Positions 5,822 through 11,973 of a DNA stretch of 12,334 nucleotides are shown piece by piece. The position numbers and the translations under genes were made by a program. Under the pieces are notes generated by a model. That model saw nothing but the letters and a program-made list of their open reading frames with translations, did no database searches and was not told the DNA's origin. Origin of the DNA: an uncultured Streptomyces sp. (lineage in GTDB: Bacteria; Actinomycetota; Actinomycetes; Streptomycetales; Streptomycetaceae); NCBI GenBank assembly GCA_946480485.1, contig CAMLJW010000117.1, positions 1 through 12,334 of the forward strand, given 5' to 3'. Each line of letters begins with the position of its first letter. Within the stretch, counting starts at the first letter, position 1.

Positions 5822-7192
5822 ATGCCCGTACCCATACCGCGGCAGAGAGCGATCCCCGCCGTGGAAGGTGATCAGGCTCGCGCCGCATCCGCATCCGCAC
5901 CCGGCGGTCCGGCCGACAGCGCTTCCGCCCCCGGCGACCCGTCCGATCGGACGCCGCGCTCGGCGGCGCGCGGCACCGGCAACGCCGCCGGTGCCGGCAC
6001 CGGCCCGCTGACGCTGCTCGTGATCGAGGACGACCCGGTGGGCTCGCTGAGCGTCCCCCAGCTGCTCGACCCGGCCGGCAAGCCGATCCGGGTCCGTACC
6101 GCCCGCAACCTCACCGAGGCCGAGCGACTGCTCACCGACGACGTCCACTGCATCCTGCTCGACCTCGCGCTGCCCGCGCCGGGCCGGGCCGCCGAGGGGG
6201 ACGACGAGCTGGTCACACTCAAACACGTGCTGCGGCTCGCACCCCGGCACGCCGTCCTCGCGCTCACCGCAGCCGGGCACGCCGAGCGCGGCCCGGAGGC
6301 GGTACGCGTCGGCGCCCAGGACTATCTCCTCCGCGACGAGCTGGACAGCCGGCTGCTGAGCCGGGCGATCCGTTACGCGGTGGAACGGAAGCGTTCCGAA
6401 ACAACCGAGCGACGGCTCACCGAGTCCAAGCTGCGCGCCCAGGAGAACGCTCGCCTGGAGCGCGGTCTGCTGCCCACGCCCCTCCTGGAGGGCTCCTCAC
6501 TGCGGTTCGCCGCGCGCTACCAGCCCGGCCGTTCGCGCGCACTGCTCGGCGGCGACTTCTACGACACGGTTCGCACCCCCGACGGCACCGTGCACGCCAT
6601 GATCGGCGACGTCTGCGGGCACGGCCCCGACGAGGCGGCGCTCGGCGTGGAGCTGCGCATCGCCTGGCGCGCGTTGACGCTGGCCGGCCTGTGCGGCGAC
6701 GACCTGCTGTCGACGCTCCAGCAGGTCCTGGAGCACGAGCGGGAGAACGACGAGATCTTCGCGACCCTCTGCACGGTGGACATCGCGCCGGACGGTCGCC
6801 GGGCGGGCCTGTGCCTGGCCGGGCACCCGTCTCCGCTGATCGCCCGCGCGGACCTCCTCCAAGCCGGGCCTCCCACCGCCCAACTGCTGCCGTACGAGAA
6901 CGGCGGTCCCGCGCTCGGCCTGCTGCCGAACGCCCGCTGGCCGCGCCAGCAGCTGGAGCTGGGCGGCGCGTGGACTCTGATGCTCTACACGGACGGCCTG
7001 ATCGAGGGTCGGATCGGCGAGGGCAAGGAGCGTCTGGGACAGGACGGGATGGTGGACATGGTCCGCCGCCGTCTGGCTCAGGGCCTGCGCGGCGAGGAAC
7101 TGCTCCGGGCAGCGGTGAACGAGGCCCGGGACCTCAACGGCGGGGAGCTGACGGACGACGTGGCTGTGCTGTTGCTGGACCGCGCCGGCTGA
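5822..7192 (+). CDS. Response-regulator receiver / PP2C (SpoIIE-type) phosphatase fusion
   Basis: A 456-residue cytoplasmic protein. Residues 1-60 are a disordered Ala/Pro/Ser-rich leader. A receiver domain (about 62-190) shows the acid pair in VIEDDP (E69-D71), the probable phosphorylated Asp in LLDLALP (D114) and the conserved Thr (T149). The usual invariant Lys is Arg (R171 in DYLLRDEL). A helical linker (190-215) leads to a metal-dependent serine/threonine phosphatase domain with GGDFYD (D248), GDVCGHG (D263), LYTDGLIEG (D391) and LTDDVAV (D445, D446). Such fusions usually dephosphorylate anti-sigma-factor antagonists in stress or developmental signalling; the partner is not encoded in this window. 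The ATG at 5822 has AAGGA 9 bases upstream. No sensor kinase is adjacent, so its kinase, if any, is an orphan or lies elsewhere. Confidence 0.93.
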   Translation: MPVPIPRQRAIPAVEGDQARAASASAPGGPADSASAPGDPSDRTPRSAARGTGNAAGAGTGPLTLLVIEDDPVGSLSVPQLLDPAGKPIRVRTARNLTEAERLLTDDVHCILLDLALPAPGRAAEGDDELVTLKHVLRLAPRHAVLALTAAGHAERGPEAVRVGAQDYLLRDELDSRLLSRAIRYAVERKRSETTERRLTESKLRAQENARLERGLLPTPLLEGSSLRFAARYQPGRSRALLGGDFYDTVRTPDGTVHAMIGDVCGHGPDEAALGVELRIAWRALTLAGLCGDDLLSTLQQVLEHERENDEIFATLCTVDIAPDGRRAGLCLAGHPSPLIARADLLQAGPPTAQLLPYENGGPALGLLPNARWPRQQLELGGAWTLMLYTDGLIEGRIGEGKERLGQDGMVDMVRRRLAQGLRGEELLRAAVNEARDLNGGELTDDVAVLLLDRAG

Positions 7193-7246
7193 CCCGATGA
7201 GGGCATGGCAGGGGCCGAAGGCCGGCCGAGCTGAGGCGGGGGTTGG

Positions 7247-7573
7247 TCACCGGCCGCCGTTGTAGGGCCCGTACGGACCGTCGCTGCTGCTTCCGCCACG
7301 GCGTCCGCCCCCCGACACCTGCTTGAGCGCGGGCCGTACGTCCACGAAGAAGACAATCGTGGCGATGAGCCCGGCGATCTGCAGGAACAGGCTGGGCACC
7401 AGCAGGTTCACGGCCACCGTGACACCGAGGATGATCAACCAGAACATCTTGTTCTGCTTGTCCGCTGCCCGGTACACGACGTCGCGGGCCATCGCCGCGA
7501 GCACCAGCGCCACCACCGCGAGCACCAGCATGGCGAGGAAGAGCAGCGACATAAAGCCGCCGAATGCCGTCAT
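7247..7573 (-). CDS. DUF2516-family membrane protein
   Basis: About 108 residues with two or three hydrophobic segments: residues ~8-28 (LLFLAMLVLAVVALVLAAMA) and ~42-78 (WLIILGVTVAVNLLVP and IAGLIATIVFFVDVRPAL). Between them is the family's cytoplasmic AADKQNKMFW segment, and a Gly/Ser-rich tail follows. DUF2516 proteins are small actinobacterial inner-membrane proteins of unknown function. The start is uncertain: the ATG at 7573 begins MTAFGGFMSLLF, the usual short N-terminus, while the frame stays open to 7699 with a disordered sequence that overlaps the upstream terminator. It is the third gene after the XRE and HbhA-like genes, an order also seen around mycobacterial hbhA. A terminator separates it from the HbhA-like gene, so it may have its own promoter. 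Confidence 0.85.
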   Translation of the reverse strand: MTAFGGFMSLLFLAMLVLAVVALVLAAMARDVVYRAADKQNKMFWLIILGVTVAVNLLVPSLFLQIAGLIATIVFFVDVRPALKQVSGGGRRGGSSSDGPYGPYNGGR

Positions 7574-7628
7574 CAGCACTGCGCCCACCACCCGTGTCGA
7601 GTCATCCCTTACGCCGTCACCGTACCCG

Positions 7629-7677
7629 GAGAACGGGTCGGGGGCTCCGATCGTGCCCGGAGCCCCCGACGGTTCTC
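7629..7677 (-). terminator. Hairpin terminator between the HbhA-like and DUF2516 genes
   Basis: A perfect 12-bp inner stem (7638-7649 with 7658-7669, 8-base loop) is extended by an outer 6-bp stem (GAGAAC 7629-7634 with GTTCTC 7672-7677) across a small bulge. It starts about 26 bases past the HbhA-like stop codon. It should end or attenuate transcription before the DUF2516 gene. Confidence 0.75.
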
Positions 7678-7702
7678 GTGACGGCACGCCGCCGTTCACG
7701 CC

Positions 7703-8305
7703 TTACTTGCCGGGCGGCGTCGTCCTCTTGGCGGGGGACTTGCCGGCGGCCGTCGTCGTGGTCGTGGCCTTCTTGACCGCGGGCTTCTTCGCCGGCGCAG
7801 GATCGGCCTTGGCCACGGCGGGCTTCTCGTCCTTGACCTCGACCGGCTCAGGCTTCGGCTCGACGGCCACGGCCAGGTCCTCGATCTCCTCGGCGGCCTC
7901 GCCGCGCCAGGTCCTCACGGTCTGCTCGCCGTGCTCGGCGACCTTCTCGTACGTCTCGCGCGCCTTCACGGCGTACTCGGCGGCCACTCCGACACCGCGC
8001 AGGGCGATGTCCTGAGCGTTCTCACCGATCTTCTTCAGGTCGGTGTCGAGGATGCTGATGAACTCCGTGACCTTGGTCTGGATCGTCTCCTGCGCCTCCC
8101 TGGCGCGGGTTGCGGCCTTCTCCTGAACGGCGTTCGGGTCGATGCTGCGTACGGCCTCGATACGGGCCGGGGCCTCGGTGCGGAACTGCTCGACGATGCC
8201 GGGCACCTTCTTGGCCTGCTGGAAGGCCAGGTCGGCGGTGCCGGCGGCGAAGTAGAGCGGGGTCGGGTCGCTGAGGGTCTTACGCAGGTCGTCAGTGATG
8301 GCCAT
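7703..8305 (-). CDS. HbhA-like (heparin-binding haemagglutinin-type) coiled-coil protein
   Basis: A 200-residue protein without signal peptide or membrane segment. The N-terminus (MAITDDLRKTLSDPTPLYF, AAGTADLAFQQAKKVPGIVE) matches the start of actinobacterial HbhA proteins. Residues ~40-145 form a long charged helix likely to be a coiled coil. The last ~50 residues are a Lys/Pro/Ala-rich tail (KKPAVKKATTTTTAAGKSPAK), the feature that binds sulphated glycans in mycobacterial HbhA. In a soil actinomycete an adhesin role is doubtful; interaction with membranes, lipid bodies or polymers is more plausible (inference). The ATG at 8305 follows AGGAGG with 9-base spacing. It lies 121 bases downstream of the XRE gene and 129 bases upstream of the DUF2516 gene, so co-regulation with the XRE protein is likely. 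Confidence 0.88.
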   Translation of the reverse strand: MAITDDLRKTLSDPTPLYFAAGTADLAFQQAKKVPGIVEQFRTEAPARIEAVRSIDPNAVQEKAATRAREAQETIQTKVTEFISILDTDLKKIGENAQDIALRGVGVAAEYAVKARETYEKVAEHGEQTVRTWRGEAAEEIEDLAVAVEPKPEPVEVKDEKPAVAKADPAPAKKPAVKKATTTTTAAGKSPAKRTTPPGK

Positions 8306-8426
8306 GGCGACGGTCCTCCTGGAATCGCGTGAGCATGAGGGTTTTCGTGACGGTGTGCGGTCTTGCTCCGCGGCCGGCGACGGTGCGGCTGCCCAGCCGA
8401 ACGGGGCCAGGCTTTGGCGAGCCGGG

Positions 8427-8975
8427 TCAGCTCGCGGACTGCTGGTCGTGCGAATGGTGCGGGTCGTGCTGGGCCTTCTTTTTCTTCTTGTGCTGCTTGT
8501 TCTTCCTGTCCTGCTGGTCGTTCATGAGATCGCTATCGGCCTCGTTGCCGTCGGCCGTGCGGGCCTTGTCAACAGCGGCGTCCTGACCCTCCGCCAAGCC
8601 CTGAACATCCTCGACCGCCTTGATCTCGAACCCGTTCTCCTTTCGGAAGGACTCGTAGATCTGGAGCAGCACCTGCTTCTGCCGCTCGTTGAGCGTCGGG
8701 TCGGCGAGGATGACGGCACGCGTCTCCACCTCGTCCCGGTCCCGCTCGGCGTCGAGGATCCCGGCCCGCACGTACAGCGTCTCGGCGGAGATCCGCAGCG
8801 CCTTGGCGACCTGCTGCAACACCTCCGCGCTCGGCTTGCGCAGCCCGCGCTCGATCTGACTCAGATACGGATTGGACACCCCGGCGGCTTCGGCGAGCTG
8901 CCGCAGGCTCAGCTGCGCGTTACGCCTCTGCTCCCGCAGATACTCACCAAGATTGCCGACGTTGAGCGATGCCAT
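8427..8975 (-). CDS. XRE-family transcriptional regulator of the hbhA neighbourhood
   Basis: A 182-residue DNA-binding protein. A Cro/C1-type HTH covers residues ~9-70: LGEYLREQRRNAQLSLRQLA, then AAGVSNPYLSQIERGLRKPS with recognition helix, then VLQQVAKALRISAETLYVRAG. A middle helical region (LNERQKQVLLQIYESFRKE) probably mediates dimerisation. The tail is a His/Lys/Gln-rich low-complexity run with five consecutive lysines, which could add DNA or metal affinity. It resembles the regulator encoded upstream of hbhA in mycobacteria (Rv0474, from memory). The ATG at 8975 is chosen because the conserved MASLNVGNLGEYL starts there and a G-rich GGTGGGGGC precedes it. A 28-bp palindrome lies 27 bases upstream and is probably its own operator. 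Confidence 0.92.
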   Translation of the reverse strand: MASLNVGNLGEYLREQRRNAQLSLRQLAEAAGVSNPYLSQIERGLRKPSAEVLQQVAKALRISAETLYVRAGILDAERDRDEVETRAVILADPTLNERQKQVLLQIYESFRKENGFEIKAVEDVQGLAEGQDAAVDKARTADGNEADSDLMNDQQDRKNKQHKKKKKAQHDPHHSHDQQSAS

Positions 8976-9001
8976 GCCCCCACCCTGCACCACCCGTGCT
9001 A

Positions 9002-9029
9002 ACTATTGCAAGCATCCGCTTGCGATAGT
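9002..9029. promoter_or_regulatory. 28-bp palindromic operator upstream of the XRE regulator
   Basis: Arms of 12 bases (9002-9013 ACTATTGCAAGC and 9018-9029 GCTTGCGATAGT) are complementary at 11 of 12 positions around a 4-base spacer ATCC. It ends 27 bases before the XRE start codon, a position that overlaps the expected -10/-35 region. A dimeric XRE protein binding here would repress its own gene. The size and symmetry fit a regulator operator better than an RNA terminator, because no gene ends nearby on either strand. Confidence 0.65.
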
Positions 9030-9171
9030 GCGCCACGCCACGCCCCCCAGGGCCGGGATCAAGATCAGTCATGTCCGTTCCCCGTCTATCTGCGGTTTCC
9101 CGCCAAGTCTGCAATGTGAGTCCCGTGAAGCCGTGGCGAGCTGTTGGTGCCGGTGCTCCCGCGCTTGGCAG

Positions 9172-10290
9172 TCAGGATGGCTGGACTTGGTCGAAGACGG
9201 CGAGGGCTTCGGCGGGGTCCGGGCTCACGAGGCGTTCCAGACCGGCTGTCGTAATCTTCGCCCACCTGCCGGCCCGTGCCCACATCTGTTCCTCGAAGGC
9301 GCGGACGGCCTCGTCCAGATCTCCAGGGCCGGTGGCGAGGGACTCGGCGAGTTCAGCGCCTTCCAGCATCGCGAGGTTCGCGCCCGCCCCCAAGGGGGGC
9401 ATCAGGTGGGCGGCGTCGCCCAGGAGCGTCACCCCGGGGACGTGGGTCCAGGTGTGGGACACGGGCAGGACGTAGAAGGGGCGGTGGACGAAAGCGGTGC
9501 CGTGGCGGAGGAGTTCGAGGACGGGAGCGGCCCAGCCGTCGAACAGGGCCAGCAGGCTCGATCGCACGGCCTCGACATCGGCCAGGTCCAGGTTGGTGTG
9601 CCAGTCCAGCGGCGCGCGGAACTTGGCGTACACCTTGACGTGGCCGCCGCTGTTGCGCTGGGCGACGAGGGAGCGGTTCACGCCGTACACGGCCACGGAA
9701 CCGGCGCCGATCAACCGGGCGAGGCCGGGGTGTCGGGTGTCGACGTCGTCGAGGGAGGTCTCGACCGAGGTGACGCCGGTGTAGTGCGGCGTCACCGACG
9801 AGACTGCTGGGCGGACTCGGGACCAGGCGCCGTCCGCGCCGACCACGAGGTCGAACGTCTCCTGTCGCCCGTCCGCGAAATGGACCAGTGCGCCGTCCCG
9901 GGTCCCCGGCACCACCTGCGTCACGCTCCGGCCCCACTGGACGTCGAGAGGGCCGAGCAGCAGGTCACGGAGTTGCCCGCGGTCGATCTCGGGATTGGCC
10001 CGGTCATCTGGACGGGGTCGCCAGTCGCGCAGGACGGTCCCGTCCGCGTCCAGGATGCGCATGGCCTGCCCCTCGGAGCGGGACAGCGGCTGGAACTCCG
10101 CCAGCAGCCCCGCCTTGTCCAGCGCGAGTTGGCCCAGCCCTTCGTGCAGGTCCAGCATGCCGCCCGGGGGGCGGGCGTCAGGGGCGGGATCGCGTTCGAG
10201 GACGGCGACGGGGTAGCCATGGCGGTGCAGGGCACGGGCGAAGGTAAGGCCGGCAGGGCCGCTCCCGACCACGGCGATACGATGTCTCAT
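9172..10290 (-). CDS. TetX-like FAD-dependent monooxygenase
   Basis: A 372-residue class A flavoprotein hydroxylase that would use NAD(P)H and O2 to hydroxylate an aromatic or polyketide-like substrate. It has the FAD dinucleotide-binding motif VVGSGPAG (9-14 core) with the ribose-binding acidic residue E32, the GGMLDLHEGLGQ segment (43-54) that closely resembles TetX, the DG motif LVVGADGAWSRVR (148-160), and the FAD pyrophosphate motif GDAAHLMPPLGAGAN (291-305). TetX has AGQG/AGEG before GxN; here the loop reads LGAG and appears one residue shorter. Length agrees with TetX (~380 residues). Tetracycline inactivation is possible but many Streptomyces relatives act in biosynthesis or catabolism. 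The ATG at 10290 has no ribosome binding site and a -10-like TACAGT 8 bases upstream. It is divergent from a TetR regulator. Confidence 0.88.
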   Translation of the reverse strand: MRHRIAVVGSGPAGLTFARALHRHGYPVAVLERDPAPDARPPGGMLDLHEGLGQLALDKAGLLAEFQPLSRSEGQAMRILDADGTVLRDWRPRPDDRANPEIDRGQLRDLLLGPLDVQWGRSVTQVVPGTRDGALVHFADGRQETFDLVVGADGAWSRVRPAVSSVTPHYTGVTSVETSLDDVDTRHPGLARLIGAGSVAVYGVNRSLVAQRNSGGHVKVYAKFRAPLDWHTNLDLADVEAVRSSLLALFDGWAAPVLELLRHGTAFVHRPFYVLPVSHTWTHVPGVTLLGDAAHLMPPLGAGANLAMLEGAELAESLATGPGDLDEAVRAFEEQMWARAGRWAKITTAGLERLVSPDPAEALAVFDQVQPS

Positions 10291-10337
10291 GTCGATACAC
10301 TGTATTTCGACATCGCAATGCATCGCAACAGAACGGT
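10291..10337. promoter_or_regulatory. Divergent promoter/operator between the monooxygenase and TetR genes
   Basis: The gap is comparatively AT-rich. It holds the inverted repeat ATAC-ACT-GTAT (10295-10305), flanked by GTCGA (10291-10295) and TCGAC (10307-10311), and two direct copies of CATCGCAA one helical turn apart (10311-10318, 10321-10328). On the minus strand TTGCGA (10328-10323), an 18-base spacer and TACAGT (10304-10299) form a promoter 8 bases before the monooxygenase ATG, so its -10 lies inside the palindrome. TetR binding here would repress the monooxygenase and probably the regulator itself. Confidence 0.6.
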
Positions 10338-10343
10338 GTGACC

Positions 10344-11036
10344 ATGACTGTGTGGGACCGGCCGGAGCCGCCGGCTCGCCCCGTGCCGCTCGACCGGGAG
10401 CGGATCGTCGCCGCCGCCATCGCGCTGGCCGACGAGGGCGGGCTGGAGGCGGTGTCGTTGCGCAAGGTCGCCGCCCGGCTGAACGCCGGCCCGATGCGGC
10501 TGTACGGATACATCTCCACCAAGCAGGAGCTGTTCGACCTCATGGTGGACGAGGTCCAGGGCGAGATTCTCCCCGAGGAGCAGCCCGGTGACTGGCGGGA
10601 GGCGCTGCGCGTCCTCGCCCACCGCACCAGGCAGGCCGCTCTCCGTCACGAATGGCTGGCCGATCTGCTCGGCGGCCGCCCGACCCTGGGCCCGAACGGC
10701 CTCGCCGTGACCGAGGCCACGCTGGCCGCCCTCGACGGCCTCACCGACGTCGACACCGTCATGCGTGCCGTGGAGACTGTCAGCGCCTACTTCACCGGCG
10801 CGATCAGGCGCGAGATCGCGAACCTGCGGGCCGAGCGCGCCACGGGCCTGTCCAAGCGCGACTGGCAGCGCGCCTCCGGCCCCCATGTGACGAGGATGTT
10901 GGCCACGGGCCGCTTCCCGGCGCTGACCAAGGCCGTGTACGACGGCACAGACGTGGACGCCGAGACATCCTTCACGACCGGCCTGGACTGGGTCCTCGAC
11001 GCCGTGGCCGCCAAACTCACCAGGCGGGTACGCTAA
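10344..11036 (+). CDS. TetR-family regulator with TetR_C-type ligand domain
   Basis: A 230-residue repressor-type protein. The N-terminal HTH spans about residues 17-62: LDRERIVAAAIALADEGGLE, then VSLRKVAARLNAGPMRLYGY with the recognition helix, then ISTKQELFDLMVDEV. The GPMRLYGY segment is typical of the subgroup with the tetracycline-repressor C-terminal domain (TetR_C, PF02909), and the remaining ~160 residues are helical and would form the ligand pocket and dimer interface. The start is either ATG 10344 or GTG 10338, both without a strong ribosome binding site; GGTG at 10335-10338 slightly favours the ATG. It is divergent from the TetX-like monooxygenase with a 53-base gap, so the monooxygenase is the likely target and its substrate or product the likely inducer. 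Confidence 0.92.
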   Translation: MTVWDRPEPPARPVPLDRERIVAAAIALADEGGLEAVSLRKVAARLNAGPMRLYGYISTKQELFDLMVDEVQGEILPEEQPGDWREALRVLAHRTRQAALRHEWLADLLGGRPTLGPNGLAVTEATLAALDGLTDVDTVMRAVETVSAYFTGAIRREIANLRAERATGLSKRDWQRASGPHVTRMLATGRFPALTKAVYDGTDVDAETSFTTGLDWVLDAVAAKLTRRVR

Positions 11037-11588
11037 TGGATACGAAAATACCTGGTCAATTACCCTATCGGCTCGGATGCCGTCCTACTGCATCTGGCGC
11101 GACAGCGTTGAGGGAACGCCTACTGCCGCTGCACCACCACATGCGTTCTTCGAGTCACCAAAATGAGCTGACCTGCGCGGATGCCACCGCGTGGCACTTG
11201 TACGGGCTGTGCTGCCTCCGACGGCGTCTCCCTTTTCAGGCGTCGTGACAGCCGGAGCGAAGAGCCACCGGTCCGCTGCGTGAGAGCGGGAAGGCCGCGG
11301 CGTATCGCGTCACTCCGGACGACTGGCGTGCGCGGGACTGGACGAGCCGGGAACAGCCTCGGGAAAATGCGTATATGCGAAACAACCGCTCAACGCCCCG
11401 AGGAGGTCGTGATCCCGCAGCGCCTCCGCCACCTCGCTCGGCTGCGCCGCGTTGGCGAACAGGATCGACGGGAAGAGTACGCGCAGCCCTGGACGTCGAG
11501 GTACTCGCCCGCGGCGCGCCGCGACGACGCTGAGCGCGGAAGCGGGGGTCGGCACTCATCGGTCGTGAAGCAGCTCAGGGCGACATAG
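11037..11588. other. Gene-poor, probably degenerate region after the TetR gene
   Basis: No intact gene with convincing codon use is seen. The first ~50 bases are unusually AT-rich for this genome (11037-11090). A possible coding remnant lies on the minus strand at about 11394-11560 and is listed separately. Longer open frames elsewhere lack ribosome binding sites and G/C-biased third positions. Confidence 0.5.
11394..11560 (-). pseudogene. Possible minus-strand gene remnant, unidentified
   Basis: From about 11500 down to 11394 the minus strand reads LRVLFPSILFANAAQPSEVA followed by EALRDHDLLGA. Nearly every codon ends in G or C, the pattern of real Streptomyces genes. Upstream, the G/C third-position signal jumps to a neighbouring frame (EYLDVQ) and then back to the first frame (ALSVVAARR), as expected after two single-base indels. 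Downstream of ~11394 the bias is lost. I do not recognise the family. It may be a fragment of a gene destroyed by indels, or chance composition. Confidence 0.3.
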
Positions 11589-11591
11589 CGA

Positions 11592-11876
11592 CAGCTCGGT
11601 GAAGGAGCATCGCTCACTCACGACGAAGACGTCTGGGTGGCCAGTGCCGCGGCGGACGGTGTGCCTTACCTGGGCCGGCCGCATCCTGGCGTCACCGGTC
11701 ACCGGTCACCGGTCACCGGGCACTGGCCACCGGCCAACGTTCGACGCGCGTGCGCCGGGCACGCCGTCGCCGTACCGCTGGTTCCGGATCCCCCCGCGCC
11801 GCATCCAGGTTGGCGCGAGGTGAACGAGACGCCCGACCGCGAGCCGATGCGCGACGGCCGCTGGCTGGTCTGGCGC
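11592..11876 (+). pseudogene. Degenerate pyridoxamine-5'-phosphate-oxidase-family gene
   Basis: Three pieces of one family are recognisable in order but in different frames. The N-terminal piece [19 protein letters not shown] (about 11616-11672) resembles the flavin-binding start of PNPOx/F420-type split-barrel proteins. The piece [13 protein letters not shown] (about 11770-11808) and the piece [20 protein letters not shown] (about 11811-11870) form the family's typical C-terminus, usually read continuously as RPxRVQAWREVNEL...MRDGRWL. A single-base loss near 11809 separates the last two. The middle ~60 residues are missing and replaced by a 7-bp tandem repeat. An upstream TAG at 11586 and the absence of a start in frame suggest 5' loss too. 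An intact member would be about 130-150 residues, so this copy should be inactive. Confidence 0.65.
11692..11733 (+). repeat. 7-bp tandem repeat (TCACCGG)n
   Basis: Four perfect copies of TCACCGG (11692-11719) are followed by two degenerate copies (GCACTGG, CCACCGG). The unit contains the self-complementary ACCGGT when joined, so either strand could fold. It sits at the internal deletion of the PNPOx-like pseudogene, consistent with slippage after the gene lost function. Confidence 0.85.
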
Positions 11877-11920
11877 CTCGGCCGGGCGCGCCGCGTGGCC
11901 GAGACCCAGAGGTTCCACGC

Positions 11921-11965
11921 TGCGCCGCATGGGCGGCGCAGCGCGCCCTCGGCGGGGGGCCGAGG
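11921..11965 (+). terminator. Pair of GC-rich hairpins, possible terminator
   Basis: A perfect 8-bp stem, TGCGCCGC-ATGG-GCGGCGCA (11921-11940), is followed six bases later by a 7-bp stem, CCTCGGC-GGGGG-GCCGAGG (11947-11965). They lie between the PNPOx-like remnant and the 15-bp repeats. They could end transcription coming from the left and shield the UvrA-like gene. Confidence 0.45.
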
Positions 11966-11973
11966 CGAGAAGG

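Noticed and set aside
8306..8426. Terminator between the XRE and HbhA-like genes
   Set aside because: Only a 5-6 bp stem (CGGCTG/CAGCCG at 8386-8399) is present, too weak to claim.
8872..10341. 489-residue plus-strand open frame across the monooxygenase
   Set aside because: It is antisense to a complete FAD monooxygenase and crosses the XRE promoter palindrome; no coding features of its own.
11349..11373. ECF-type promoter GGGAAC-N15-CGTA
   Set aside because: The spacer is short for known ECF consensus pairs and no intact gene follows, so it is probably chance.
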